Shown: piece after piece, positions 7,371-16,519 of the stretch
How positions within the stretch are numbered: the first letter of the stretch is position 1
Layout of the letters: each line of letters starts with the position of its first letter
Assembly (NCBI GenBank): GCA_934202005.1
Contig: CAKPXP010000001.1
Location: forward strand, 1-64,000
Direction: 5' to 3'
Source of the DNA: an uncultured Selenomonas sp.
GTDB lineage: Bacteria > Bacillota > Negativicutes > Selenomonadales > Selenomonadaceae
DNA: 64,000 nucleotides
Notes under the pieces: generated by a model
Told to the model about the DNA's origin: nothing
Seen by the model: the letters and a program-made list of their open reading frames with translations, nothing else
The model's database searches: none
Made by a program: the position numbers and the translations under genes

Positions 7371-10300
7371 TCACTCCCGCAATTCGTGGCGCGAGCGATA
7401 GTGGCGCGTCTTGTCCTCGTACATGAGGCGGTCGACCTCGGCGATGGCCGCGTCGATGTCCTCGATGGGCGTGGGCAGGGTGATGGCGCCGAGAGCGACG
7501 CTGATGCCCTTCTGTCGGAAGTTCTGCTTGAGGGTCTTGCGGATGGCGCCCGCTTCCTGCGCTTCTTGGACTTCCCGGAGCAGCAGGAACTCGTCGCCGC
7601 CCATGCGGAAGACGATGGCGCCCGGTTCCTGCCGCAGCGCGTCCGCCGTCTGCTTGATGAGGCGGTCCCCGGCCTCGTGCCCGAGAGTGTCGTTCGTCCG
7701 CTTGAGTCCGTTGACGTCGGCGAAGACGAGGGCGAAGCGCCGCCCAGCGGGCAGCGTCGGCAGGTACTCGGTGAGGCCGCGGCGGTTGAAGGCACCGGTG
7801 AGCTGGTCGATGTGGCCGATGCGGCGGAGGTTGTCCTGCATATCACGGTTGCGCAGCAGGATGGCGACGAAGCGCGAGAGGGTGCCGAGGAGGAGCGCGC
7901 TCGCGTCGAGGCGGGCCCCCGGCGGGTTGACGATCTCGAGGTAGCCGTAGGCGTGGCCGTCGAGGGAGACGCGCGCGGCGGTCATGCGCGCGAGATCCGG
8001 CAGGTGCGGGGCGCCTTCGGGCGTATGCGCCCAGTAGCTCTCGAAGTCGCGGATGGTGATGACGGAATGGTGGGCAAACTTCTCATAGAGGTGTGAGAGC
8101 TCGGCGCGCGGAATGGGCGCGAGTGTACCGCGGAGCGGCGCGAGCCCCTTGGCGGCCCAGTCGTAGGTGAGGCGCACGGAGGCGGCATCCTCCTCGAAGA
8201 GCAGGACGCGCTGCGCGCCAAGGCGCCGCCCCATGCAGTAGAGCATGCGCTCGATACCCGTCGACGGGTCGGACTCGCACATGCTGAGCCGCAGGGCGTC
8301 GTTGACCGCGGTCTTGCGGTAGAGGAGGTCGTTCTGCGTCGCCGTGCGGCTGAGGTAGGCGGTGAGATCCATGAGGATGGTGAAGCGGCAGTTGCGGCCG
8401 CGCCACGGGATGAGCGTGGAACGGCTGTAATAGTCATGCCCGGTGACGGGATTGTGGATGATGTTGTGGTAGAAGTGGCCGCGGCTCAGTTGCGAGCTGT
8501 GGCAGTCGTCACAGGGGAATTCCTGCTGCCGGCAGAGCGAGTAGCATTTCTCTCCCTGGTAGGCGGCGTCCGGCGCGCGTCCGAAGTCCGCGAGCGCCGC
8601 GCGGTTGCAGTAGAGCACCTCGTAGGTGGCAGGGTCGACGATGATGACGGACTCCTCGAGTTGCTCGAAGGTCTCGAGGTCGAAGACGATGCGGTCGCCG
8701 ATGTAGGCGGCCTGGCTGTACATCTGCTCCTCGGCGTCCTTGAGGCGCTCGGTGAGCAGGCCCAGGAGGCCGTCGAGACTGCTCGCCTCGGAGCCGCGCG
8801 CGAGCGCGTAATGCAGGTGGAGCGAGCAGGGATAGCCGTCGATGTCGTGGATGTCGCGCACGGCGTTCGCGATCGCGAAGAGCCGGTTGCGGCACTCTGT
8901 CTCGGAAAGCATTTTCTGGAAGGCGACGAAGCAGCTGCTGCCGATGTGCGCGATGCTCCAGGACTGCGGCAGCAGCCGCGTGATGGTGTCCTTGAGCCGC
9001 GCGAGCAGGAGATCGCTGCGCGGCCGGTCGATGTGGCGCATCTGGTCGTAGGCGGGGATGTCGAGGATGACGGCGAGGTAGTCCTCGCGGTTCTGGCGGT
9101 AGTTCGCCTGGTACTGCGTGCCGGTCATGAGCATGCCGCGGTAGTTCATGAGCCCCGTCTGCGGATCGATGAGACCGAGATCGTTCTCGAGATCCGCCTG
9201 GGCCGCCGCGTCGTCGAGATCCTCGAAGTAGCCCATGAGGCCGATGATACGCCCCTCCTGGTAGATGGGGAACTTCGAGGCGCGGATGGCGTGCGGGACG
9301 CCGCGTACGAGGCAGTGACCAAGCACGCCGCGGAGGGACTTTCCCTCGTCGAGGACGGCGCGCTCGTCCTCGTGGAACGGCGTGTCGTCGATGTGCCATC
9401 CCATTTCATGATCGGTCTTGCCGATGAGATTCTCGGGGGAGCGCAGGCCGTAGTGGTCGAGGAACGCCTGGCTCGCGCCGAGGAAGCGGCACGAGCGATC
9501 CTTCCAGAAGAGCTTGAGGTCTGCCTGTGCGAGCAGTGCGGACCAGAGACGGTCGGTTGCGTTGTGCGATTCCTTCAGATATTCGTCCGGCAGCAGGCCG
9601 TAGCTCTTGAGAATCTCGCCTAGGAGTGCCGCGCGGTCCGGCTGCTGGTCGAGAATGTCGCGACTGATACAGAGCAGGAGGTCCCGAGACTTGGACTTGA
9701 AGAGGACGAGGAACGTGAAGTTCAGCCAGCGGTAGCTGCCTTCAGGCCCGAGCACGCGAAACGGTGCCGCGACCTCGATGGAGCCGCTTTGCTCCGCGAT
9801 GCGGTAGAGGTTCTCCGGCTCGACGAAGGCGAGATAGCGCTCGCGGTCCGCCGGATGGATGTAGCTTTTCGCGAATGCGAGGCTGACTTCCTCCGTCCCA
9901 TCCCGGCGGTCGCCGGGGCGCTCGTCCGGCAGGGGCGAGGTGATGACCTCGCAGACGTCGTTCTGGCGATCGATGTAGTAGATGCCCTCGTAGAGCTGGA
10001 GGATTGTGCGCAAGATGTGGTCGAGGCGCCGCGTGTCCTGCGACTGCACCTCCTCATCATATGTGATGTTGTAGAGCTCGGTACGGTAGATGCGCATGGT
10101 GCCGAGACTCGCGATGACGTGCAGGTTGAGCCGCATGTACTGGCCGCTGTCCACGTAAGTGATGGATTCAGTCTGGCGGCTGGCGATGGCGCGCTGGAAG
10201 AACTTCTGGAATTTCTCCCGCAGGTGGTAGGCGGGAGAGGCGAGGTTCCGGTTCACTTCCTCGAGACCGTCGGTGTGGATGGAGCGCAGCGCGCGCGCGT

Positions 10301-12119
10301 AGGCCTCGTTCATCTGCAGGATGCGCAGGGAGGCAGTGTCGTCGAGGACGATGGCCACGGGGCTCTTTGTCGTGATGTCGATGCAGCCCGCCTGCGCGAA
10401 GAGATACGCCTCGGTGCGGGACTCCGGCAGGAGGTCATGCTCGCGGCAGTGGATGCGGAACTCATCGGCTGGCATAGGCTTGCCGAAATAGTAGCCCTGG
10501 AGCTTCTCGCAGCCGATGGACTTCAGGAACGCGACCTGCTCCGTCGTCTCCACGCCCTCGGCGAGTGTGTGCATGCCGAGCTCCTTCGCCATGGGTACGA
10601 TAGTCGCGAGCAGCTTGCGGCTCGCCGTGTTGAACGAGCGCAGGAAGTTCATGTCGAGCTTGATGACGTCGAACTGATAGTCCTTGAGCACGTTGAGGGA
10701 GGAGTAGCCGCTGCCGAAGTCGTCGAGCCAGACCTGATAGCCGCTCGCGCGGAATCGCTTGATGCCGTTGCGGATGAGCTCGCTGTTCTCGACAAGCGCG
10801 TTCTCCGTGACCTCGATGCACAGCAGGTCGCGCGAGAGGTCGTATTTCTGCACGATGCCTTCGACGAGCGCGACAGGGTCGGTCAGGGAGAAGTCTAGCC
10901 GCGAGAGGTTGAGGGAAACGGGTAGGCTCGGACGGCCGTCGTCGATGCGCCGGCGGAGGTGATGGCAGACGCGGTCGATGATATAGGCGTCGAGTTTATG
11001 GATGAGGCGCGTCTCCTCGAGGATGGGGATGAACGCGGCGGGCGAGAGGCGGCCATGCGCGGGGGACTCCCAGCGCGCGAGCGCCTCGGTACCGCAGAGC
11101 TTCCCCGTGAGCGCGCGGACGACGGGCTGATAGTAGACCTTGATATATTTCTTTTGCAGTGCCTCGTCGAAATGCTCGCGGACGTAGCGCCGGATGGCGT
11201 ACAGCGTGCCCATTTCCTCCGTGTAGACGGCAAAGCAATGGTTCGCGTCGTTTTTGATGGTAGCGCAGGCGAGCTTCGCCTCGTCGAACGCGTGCGTGAA
11301 GGCGGCGCCTTCCTCGGTGCTGTCGTATGTGCGGATGCCGGCCTTGAGCTCGATGTTCGCGTTATTGACGTAGCGGGAGAATGCCTTGCAAGCCGCGCTG
11401 ACGCGCTCCTTCACATCACTGCTGCCCGCGAGCAGTGCGAAGTTGTCGGCGGCGAGGCGGCCGATGAGGCGCCCGGGGAAATGCTCCTCGAGGATGGCAG
11501 CGACCGTACGCAGGCATTCATCGCCGTGGTCGATGCCGTAGGCAGTATTCAGCAGGCGGAAGTTCGTGATGTTGAAATAGACGGGAACCTCGTCGAGGAA
11601 GGTGCCGTTCTTGAAGTTCCGTTTCGCGTGCGCGATGGCGGAACGGAAGAAGGCGTGCATGCCCGGCAGTCCCGTCACGCTGTCAATCTCGTAGGCGTCG
11701 CGGCGCGTGTCGGCGCCGATGAGTGTCATGAAGTAGATGGGGCCGAGCTCCGGATCCTTGTCCTCGCGGATTCTCACCTCCATGCGGTGCAGATGACCTT
11801 GTGCCGTATGATACTCATAGGAGTAGAAAAGATGCTCCTTTCTCGCCGATGGGCGCCGAGCAAGCTCCGCGAGCGGCAGGTAGTCGTCCGGCAAGAGCAG
11901 GCTGGAGAACGTGGTGCCGAGAGTGCTCCGCAGCGCGCCGAGACTGTCGCACTGGTAGAGCGCGAGCGCCTCGGGATTGGCGAAGAGGAGCGTCTCCGAG
12001 CCATCGGCACGGAAGAGGAAGATGCCGGGCAGGCTGTCGTAGGCAGCATGGAGGCGGGCACTCGTCTCAGCCGTCAGGGCCGCGGCGCGCGGATTGGCTT
12101 CATCATGATCTTGGCACAT
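7371..12119 (-). CDS. Multidomain EAL/GGDEF cyclic-di-GMP protein
   Basis: A 1582-residue protein, very long for its class. In order: PAS-like domain (about 20-140); degenerate GGDEF (about 142-300, AADNF at 223-227 in place of GGDEF); EAL phosphodiesterase (about 310-560) with EAL at 345-347, DDFG at 466-469 and QGYYFGKP near 541; several PAS-like segments; a second degenerate GGDEF-like domain with GSSCF; a CxxC-containing PAS region; a GAF-like segment; and a C-terminal intact GGDEF at 1507-1511. Both hydrolysis and synthesis of c-di-GMP are therefore possible. No membrane helix is evident. It is probably cotranscribed with the transferase gene upstream (64-base gap). The start ATG is preceded by CTT, ATC and then a G10 tract at the ribosome-binding position. 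Confidence 0.88.
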   Translation of the reverse strand: MCQDHDEANPRAAALTAETSARLHAAYDSLPGIFLFRADGSETLLFANPEALALYQCDSLGALRSTLGTTFSSLLLPDDYLPLAELARRPSARKEHLFYSYEYHTAQGHLHRMEVRIREDKDPELGPIYFMTLIGADTRRDAYEIDSVTGLPGMHAFFRSAIAHAKRNFKNGTFLDEVPVYFNITNFRLLNTAYGIDHGDECLRTVAAILEEHFPGRLIGRLAADNFALLAGSSDVKERVSAACKAFSRYVNNANIELKAGIRTYDSTEEGAAFTHAFDEAKLACATIKNDANHCFAVYTEEMGTLYAIRRYVREHFDEALQKKYIKVYYQPVVRALTGKLCGTEALARWESPAHGRLSPAAFIPILEETRLIHKLDAYIIDRVCHHLRRRIDDGRPSLPVSLNLSRLDFSLTDPVALVEGIVQKYDLSRDLLCIEVTENALVENSELIRNGIKRFRASGYQVWLDDFGSGYSSLNVLKDYQFDVIKLDMNFLRSFNTASRKLLATIVPMAKELGMHTLAEGVETTEQVAFLKSIGCEKLQGYYFGKPMPADEFRIHCREHDLLPESRTEAYLFAQAGCIDITTKSPVAIVLDDTASLRILQMNEAYARALRSIHTDGLEEVNRNLASPAYHLREKFQKFFQRAIASRQTESITYVDSGQYMRLNLHVIASLGTMRIYRTELYNITYDEEVQSQDTRRLDHILRTILQLYEGIYYIDRQNDVCEVITSPLPDERPGDRRDGTEEVSLAFAKSYIHPADRERYLAFVEPENLYRIAEQSGSIEVAAPFRVLGPEGSYRWLNFTFLVLFKSKSRDLLLCISRDILDQQPDRAALLGEILKSYGLLPDEYLKESHNATDRLWSALLAQADLKLFWKDRSCRFLGASQAFLDHYGLRSPENLIGKTDHEMGWHIDDTPFHEDERAVLDEGKSLRGVLGHCLVRGVPHAIRASKFPIYQEGRIIGLMGYFEDLDDAAAQADLENDLGLIDPQTGLMNYRGMLMTGTQYQANYRQNREDYLAVILDIPAYDQMRHIDRPRSDLLLARLKDTITRLLPQSWSIAHIGSSCFVAFQKMLSETECRNRLFAIANAVRDIHDIDGYPCSLHLHYALARGSEASSLDGLLGLLTERLKDAEEQMYSQAAYIGDRIVFDLETFEQLEESVIIVDPATYEVLYCNRAALADFGRAPDAAYQGEKCYSLCRQQEFPCDDCHSSQLSRGHFYHNIIHNPVTGHDYYSRSTLIPWRGRNCRFTILMDLTAYLSRTATQNDLLYRKTAVNDALRLSMCESDPSTGIERMLYCMGRRLGAQRVLLFEEDAASVRLTYDWAAKGLAPLRGTLAPIPRAELSHLYEKFAHHSVITIRDFESYWAHTPEGAPHLPDLARMTAARVSLDGHAYGYLEIVNPPGARLDASALLLGTLSRFVAILLRNRDMQDNLRRIGHIDQLTGAFNRRGLTEYLPTLPAGRRFALVFADVNGLKRTNDTLGHEAGDRLIKQTADALRQEPGAIVFRMGGDEFLLLREVQEAQEAGAIRKTLKQNFRQKGISVALGAITLPTPIEDIDAAIAEVDRLMYEDKTRHYRSRHELRE

Positions 12120-12125
12120 AAGGAT

Positions 12126-12135
12126 CCCCCCCCCC
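12126..12135 (-). promoter_or_regulatory. G10 homopolymer at the ribosome-binding site
   Basis: Ten consecutive C on the plus strand (G on the coding strand) sit 6 bases before the ATG at 12119. No other Shine-Dalgarno sequence is present, so the tract or its edge must serve. Such tracts change length by slippage, and a change here would alter spacing, not frame. Confidence 0.6.
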
Positions 12136-12183
12136 TGCGTGGATTGCGAAGTTTGTGGGATGGAGTTCGTGGGATGGATATGG

Positions 12184-14010
12184 TTAGAAACCTGTCTCGA
12201 CGCCGCCGTCCGGGTCGGTCACGATGAGCTGCTGGCCGAGCATCGTCGTGAGGTCGGCACGACTGTGGGCGTAGCCCGGACTCGTGAGGTCCTGCGCCTC
12301 CAGGTAGCGCGAGGAAGGTGCGTTGAGCAGGCCGCTCACGGTATCGTAGAGCATGTCGTTCGTGAAATAGCGGCTGCGGTGGTAGCGGATGGCGCGCGTG
12401 CGCCCTGGCAGCGCGGCGCGGTACGCGTCCGAGAGGTAGATGAACATCGGGATGCGCACCATGTCGAAGGAGAAGACGTCCGGGTTGTGCGAGATGGTGA
12501 GGTTCTCCCCGTGGTCGGAGAAATAGAGCATGGCCTGGAGGTTCAGGTTCGCCTGTGCGTAGTCGAAGATCTGCGAGAGAATGAAGTCCGTGTAGAGGAT
12601 GCTGTTCGCGTAGGACTCCACAGACGATACCTCGCTCTCGCCGTGCCACTGCGAGAATTCCGCCGGGTAGCGGTTGTTGTAGTAGATATGGCTGCCCATG
12701 ATGTGCAGTACGATGAAATTGTTCTGCGACGGGTCGACCTGCGCGAGGTAGCTCAGAAGCGTCTCATCGTATTTATCAGAGAAGTTGTATGAGTCGTCCG
12801 TCCATTCCGCGTGGTCGGCCGTCTTGGCGACGAGCGTGATGGCGCTGTCGTACTGGCCGTAGCGTCCCTGGTTGCTGAACCAGTACGTCTCATAGCCCGC
12901 CTTTTTCGCGACGTCGAGGATGGAGGTCGAGTTGAAGAACTCCTTGTCGTTGTACTGGCTCTGCTCCGTGAGCGCGCGCTGCAGCACGGGCACGGTCTGC
13001 GACCAGCAGGCGTAAGCGTTCGTGAAGACGTTGAACGCGGGATTGGTGAGCTGGCTGTCGAGCCACGGCGTATCCTCGAAGGGGAAGTCCGGCGTGAACG
13101 CGTGCATGTAGTCGCGCGACGCCGACTCGCCGATGACGACGATGACCGTGCCGGGCGCGCGCGCCGGCAGCGTCTGCGTGCCGTCGATGTCGAGCGCCTC
13201 GTAGCGCGCCTCATGGCCGTCGCCGTAGGTCTGCGTCTCCGTCACATAGGTGTGCACATCGTCGAGGAGCGAGCCGAAGGACGTCTGCGGCACATAGTAG
13301 AGCAGCGCAGCCGCGCCCAGGATCACGAGCAGCAGCGACGTCCCGAGCTGCACATCATCGCGCCCCTGCCGCCGCATCTTTTGCAGGAAGGCAGCATTCA
13401 CGCGCGCGGCGCAGGCGAGAAAAACAGCGAAGCACGCGAGGATGAGGAGCGCCGGTCCCGTGCCGACGTTCGACTCGACGAAGTCGATGCTCTCGCGCCA
13501 GTTCGTGAGATAGAGCGCCATGAGCGAGGCGGGGGAGAGGCAGTGCCAGACGAGGCAGTAGTAAGCGTACTGGATGAACGGCACGACGAGCGCGGCGAAG
13601 TCGAGCAGCGCGAGCACCGCGCCGAAAAGTCTCGTGCGGCGGGAGGAGGCAAAGAGGCCCGAGAGCCCAGTGAGCGTCAAAAAGATCGCCGTGCCGACGA
13701 CGAAGTCGAAGCAGATGAGCGACTGGTACCAGACGCTCTGATACGTCCAGGCGTAGAGCAAGGGAAAGGCGGAGCACCAGCCGAGCCCCGCGAAGAGATG
13801 AAAGAGCCCCTCCCGCGCAAAGAGCGGCAGCCCCGTCGCGCGCTGCGCGAGCACGAGCACGGCGAGCAGCGGCAGCGCGGCGGGCAGGAAATAGTCGGCG
13901 CCCATATCCTCGCCGATATCGCAGTAAAAAGCAACGAGGCAGATGAAGTAAATAAAGGCGGCAGCGAGCTGCCGGATCAGCGTATCCTGCTGGTCGGAGG
14001 AAATGTTCAT
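12184..14010 (-). CDS. Sulfatase-fold phosphoethanolamine transferase
   Basis: A 608-residue inner-membrane enzyme. About five transmembrane helices occupy residues 10-230, then a periplasmic sulfatase-type catalytic domain (PF00884). Visible metal/catalytic motifs are VIGESASRDYMHAF, with the expected nucleophile position in the ESASR region, and FSDHGENL. The architecture matches EptA/CptA/OpgE-type phosphoethanolamine transferases, which decorate lipid A, core sugars or glucans; the acceptor is unknown. It suits a diderm envelope. It is first in a two-gene minus-strand unit with the EAL/GGDEF gene. Confidence 0.8.
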   Translation of the reverse strand: MNISSDQQDTLIRQLAAAFIYFICLVAFYCDIGEDMGADYFLPAALPLLAVLVLAQRATGLPLFAREGLFHLFAGLGWCSAFPLLYAWTYQSVWYQSLICFDFVVGTAIFLTLTGLSGLFASSRRTRLFGAVLALLDFAALVVPFIQYAYYCLVWHCLSPASLMALYLTNWRESIDFVESNVGTGPALLILACFAVFLACAARVNAAFLQKMRRQGRDDVQLGTSLLLVILGAAALLYYVPQTSFGSLLDDVHTYVTETQTYGDGHEARYEALDIDGTQTLPARAPGTVIVVIGESASRDYMHAFTPDFPFEDTPWLDSQLTNPAFNVFTNAYACWSQTVPVLQRALTEQSQYNDKEFFNSTSILDVAKKAGYETYWFSNQGRYGQYDSAITLVAKTADHAEWTDDSYNFSDKYDETLLSYLAQVDPSQNNFIVLHIMGSHIYYNNRYPAEFSQWHGESEVSSVESYANSILYTDFILSQIFDYAQANLNLQAMLYFSDHGENLTISHNPDVFSFDMVRIPMFIYLSDAYRAALPGRTRAIRYHRSRYFTNDMLYDTVSGLLNAPSSRYLEAQDLTSPGYAHSRADLTTMLGQQLIVTDPDGGVETGF

Positions 14011-14143
14011 GATCTAGTCATCCTTCTTCTTTGAAGCACGGCTGCATGAGATGATGATGGCAGTCGTGTTTTCTTCTTTATTATTGTAGGCACTTTTGTT
14101 CGATGTTATTTTACATGATACGCCTGCGTTCGTCAATTTCATA

Positions 14144-14214
14144 TTGCGCGGAAAGGGTATCTCTGCTACAATATATACCTGTCAGACAAAAAGATAACCA
14201 CAATATGTTGATAG
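14144..14214 (+). promoter_or_regulatory. nrdD promoter with two NrdR-box-like sites
   Basis: TTGCGC (14144-14149), 18 bases, TACAAT (14168-14173) forms a promoter. ACAATATAT starts at 14169 and ACAATATGT at 14201, 32 bases (about three helical turns) apart, each close to the core of the NrdR box (acaCwAtATaTwGtgt). Tandem boxes three turns apart upstream of an nrd gene are the known NrdR arrangement. The first box overlaps the -10, as expected for repression. Confidence 0.55.
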
Positions 14215-14224
14215 AGGAGGGCGA

Positions 14225-14249
14225 GCATCCCCCTATCCTTAGGGGGTGC
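14225..14249 (+). promoter_or_regulatory. Hairpin between Shine-Dalgarno and nrdD start
   Basis: GCATCCCCCTA and TAGGGGGTGC arms around TCCT. The only good Shine-Dalgarno (GAGGAGG, 14214-14220) is 36 bases before the ATG at 14257; with this hairpin folded out the effective spacing falls to about 11. Confidence 0.5.
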
Positions 14250-14256
14250 GGGCGAT

Positions 14257-16515
14257 ATGCTGAAAACAGTAACGAAACGCACGGGATTCACGGTGCCCTA
14301 CAACCGCGAGAAAATCTATCACGCCATCGAGGGAGCGAACAGCGATGGCAAGCAGCAGATGACGGCGAAGGATATCGACGAGGTCACGAGCCAGGTCGAG
14401 TGGGATTTCAAGGATCGCGAGAACGTGAGCGTCGAGGAGATCCAGGACATGGTCGAGCAGGAGCTCATGAAGTACGACTTCTACGACATCGCGAAGCGCT
14501 ACATCATGTATCGCCAGCGCCACACGGAGCGACGCAAGGCGCAGCAGCACCTCATGGAGACGTACCAGGACATCTTCTTCGCGCCCGCCGAGGACTCCGA
14601 CCTCAAGCGCGATAACGCGAACATCAACACCGATGCCTCGATGGGCATCATGCTCAAGCTCGGCGCCGAGGGCGCGAAGCATTTCGTCGACAACTATGTG
14701 CTCGACGAGCGCTTCGCGGCGGCGGACAAGGAGAATTATATCCACATCCATGACAAAGACTTCTCTTTGATCACGTTCAATTGCTGTCAGATCGACCTCT
14801 TGAAGCTCTTCCACGGCGGCTTTTCGACGGGGCATGGCTTCCTGCGCGAGCCGAATTCCATCCGCGCCTACGCGAGCCTCGCCTGCATTGCGATCCAGAG
14901 CAATCAGAACGACATGTTCGGCGGGCAGAGCATCAACGCGTTCGACTACGCGATGGCGGAGGGCGTGCGCAAGTCGTTCCGCAAAGCGGTCGTTGACGAG
15001 GCGCGCAAGTCCATCATCTACCGCTTCGAGGAGGAGTCGTTCCTCACGGAGGAGCCGTTTAAGACTGAGTTCCAGGAAGTCATGGACATGGATGCCTGCC
15101 TCTACGCCGAAGAGACGGACTCGGAGCGCGGCAAGCGCGGCATCGAGGCCATCGGCCGCGCGCTCACGGAGCTCCTCGCGCGGCACGGCAAGCCGACGCG
15201 CGACGCGTATCTCGACGCGCGCAGCATCTACCGCCTCGCCTGCGCTGATGTCGAGGAGGAGACGCACCAGGCGATGGAGGCGCTCATCCACAATTTCAAC
15301 ACGCTCCACAGCCGCGCGGGCGCGCAGGTGCCGTTTTCCTCCATCAACTACGGCATGGATACGAGCCCCGAGGGGCGGCTCGCGACGCGCGAGACGCTCA
15401 ATGCCATCTGGGCGGGGCTCGGCAACGGCGAGACGGCCATCTTCCCCATCTCCGTGTTCCAGCTCAAGGCGGGCGTGAACTACAACCAGGGCGATCCGAA
15501 CTACGACCTCTTCCTGCAGGCGTGCAAGACGAGCGCGAAGCGCCTGTTCCCGAACTTCGTCAACATCGACGCGCCGTACAATCTCCAGTACTATAAGCCC
15601 GGCAACTACAACAGCTGCGTCGCGACGATGGGCTGCCGCACGCGCGTGATGAGCAATGTCAACGGCCCGGAGGAGTCCGGCTCGCGCGGCAATTTCTCCT
15701 TCACGACCATTAACCTGCCGAAGCTCGCGATCGAGGCGAAGGGCGACAAGAAGAAGTTCTTCGAGCTCTACGACCACTACATCACGCTCTGCCATGACTA
15801 CCTGCTCGAGCGCCTGCACGTCATCGAGCAGAAGCACGTCTACAACTATCCGTTCCTCATGGGACAGGGCGTCTGGATGGACTCGGAAAAGCTCAAACCG
15901 ACGGATTCCATCAAGGACGTGCTCAAGCACGCCTCCTACTCCATCGGCTTCTGCGGCCTCGCGGAATGCCTCGTCGCGCTCACGGGCAAGCATCACGGCG
16001 AGAGCGAGGCGGCGCAGAAGCTCGGTCTTGAGATCGTCGGCCACATGCGCGCGCGCACGGACGCCTACACCGAGGCGGAGCACCGCAACTGGTCGACGTT
16101 CGGCACGCCGGCGGAGAGCACGGCCGGCCAGTTCCAGCGCGCGAACCGGAAGAAATACGGCATCATCCCGGGCGTCACCGACCGCCCCTACATGACGAAC
16201 AGCAGCCATGTGCCCGTCTACTATCCGATCAAGGCCATCGACAAGATCCGCATCGAGGCGCCCTACCACGCGCTTGAAAATGCGGGCCACATCGCCTACA
16301 TCGAGATGGACGGCGACCCGACGAAGAACGTCAAGGCGTTCGAGGCTGTCGTGCGCGCGATGCACGACGCCGACATGGGCTATTTCTCCATCAACCACCC
16401 CGTCGACCGCGATCCCGTCTGCGGCTACACGGGCATCATCGAGAACGAGTGCCCGCACTGCCACCGCAGGGAAATCGAGCGCGGCCACATGGTCGTGCCG
16501 CGTATGAAGGCGTGA
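14257..16515 (+). CDS. nrdD: Anaerobic ribonucleotide reductase NrdD, radical tail missing
   Basis: 752 residues. Residues 1-95 form an ATP-cone (KRTGFTVPYNREKIYHAI start), the allosteric site. The body has the class III reductase core, including the NCCQIDL and CVATMGCRTR segments with active-site cysteines. The end carries CGYTG...CPHC, the zinc-site cysteines. In known NrdD proteins a further 30-45 residues with the glycyl-radical motif (RRxxGYL-type) follow; here the protein stops 16 residues after CPHC and no frame downstream encodes that motif. No nrdG activase follows; the RpiR gene starts 4 bases later. Either a separate radical domain complements it or the gene is C-terminally truncated. 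Confidence 0.88.
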   Translation: MLKTVTKRTGFTVPYNREKIYHAIEGANSDGKQQMTAKDIDEVTSQVEWDFKDRENVSVEEIQDMVEQELMKYDFYDIAKRYIMYRQRHTERRKAQQHLMETYQDIFFAPAEDSDLKRDNANINTDASMGIMLKLGAEGAKHFVDNYVLDERFAAADKENYIHIHDKDFSLITFNCCQIDLLKLFHGGFSTGHGFLREPNSIRAYASLACIAIQSNQNDMFGGQSINAFDYAMAEGVRKSFRKAVVDEARKSIIYRFEEESFLTEEPFKTEFQEVMDMDACLYAEETDSERGKRGIEAIGRALTELLARHGKPTRDAYLDARSIYRLACADVEEETHQAMEALIHNFNTLHSRAGAQVPFSSINYGMDTSPEGRLATRETLNAIWAGLGNGETAIFPISVFQLKAGVNYNQGDPNYDLFLQACKTSAKRLFPNFVNIDAPYNLQYYKPGNYNSCVATMGCRTRVMSNVNGPEESGSRGNFSFTTINLPKLAIEAKGDKKKFFELYDHYITLCHDYLLERLHVIEQKHVYNYPFLMGQGVWMDSEKLKPTDSIKDVLKHASYSIGFCGLAECLVALTGKHHGESEAAQKLGLEIVGHMRARTDAYTEAEHRNWSTFGTPAESTAGQFQRANRKKYGIIPGVTDRPYMTNSSHVPVYYPIKAIDKIRIEAPYHALENAGHIAYIEMDGDPTKNVKAFEAVVRAMHDADMGYFSINHPVDRDPVCGYTGIIENECPHCHRREIERGHMVVPRMKA

Positions 16516-16519
16516 GTGT

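Noticed and set aside
6444..8096. 550-codon plus-strand frame spanning the EamA gene and the EAL/GGDEF 3' end
   Set aside because: It overlaps two well-supported genes and the terminator between them, and its translation is low complexity.
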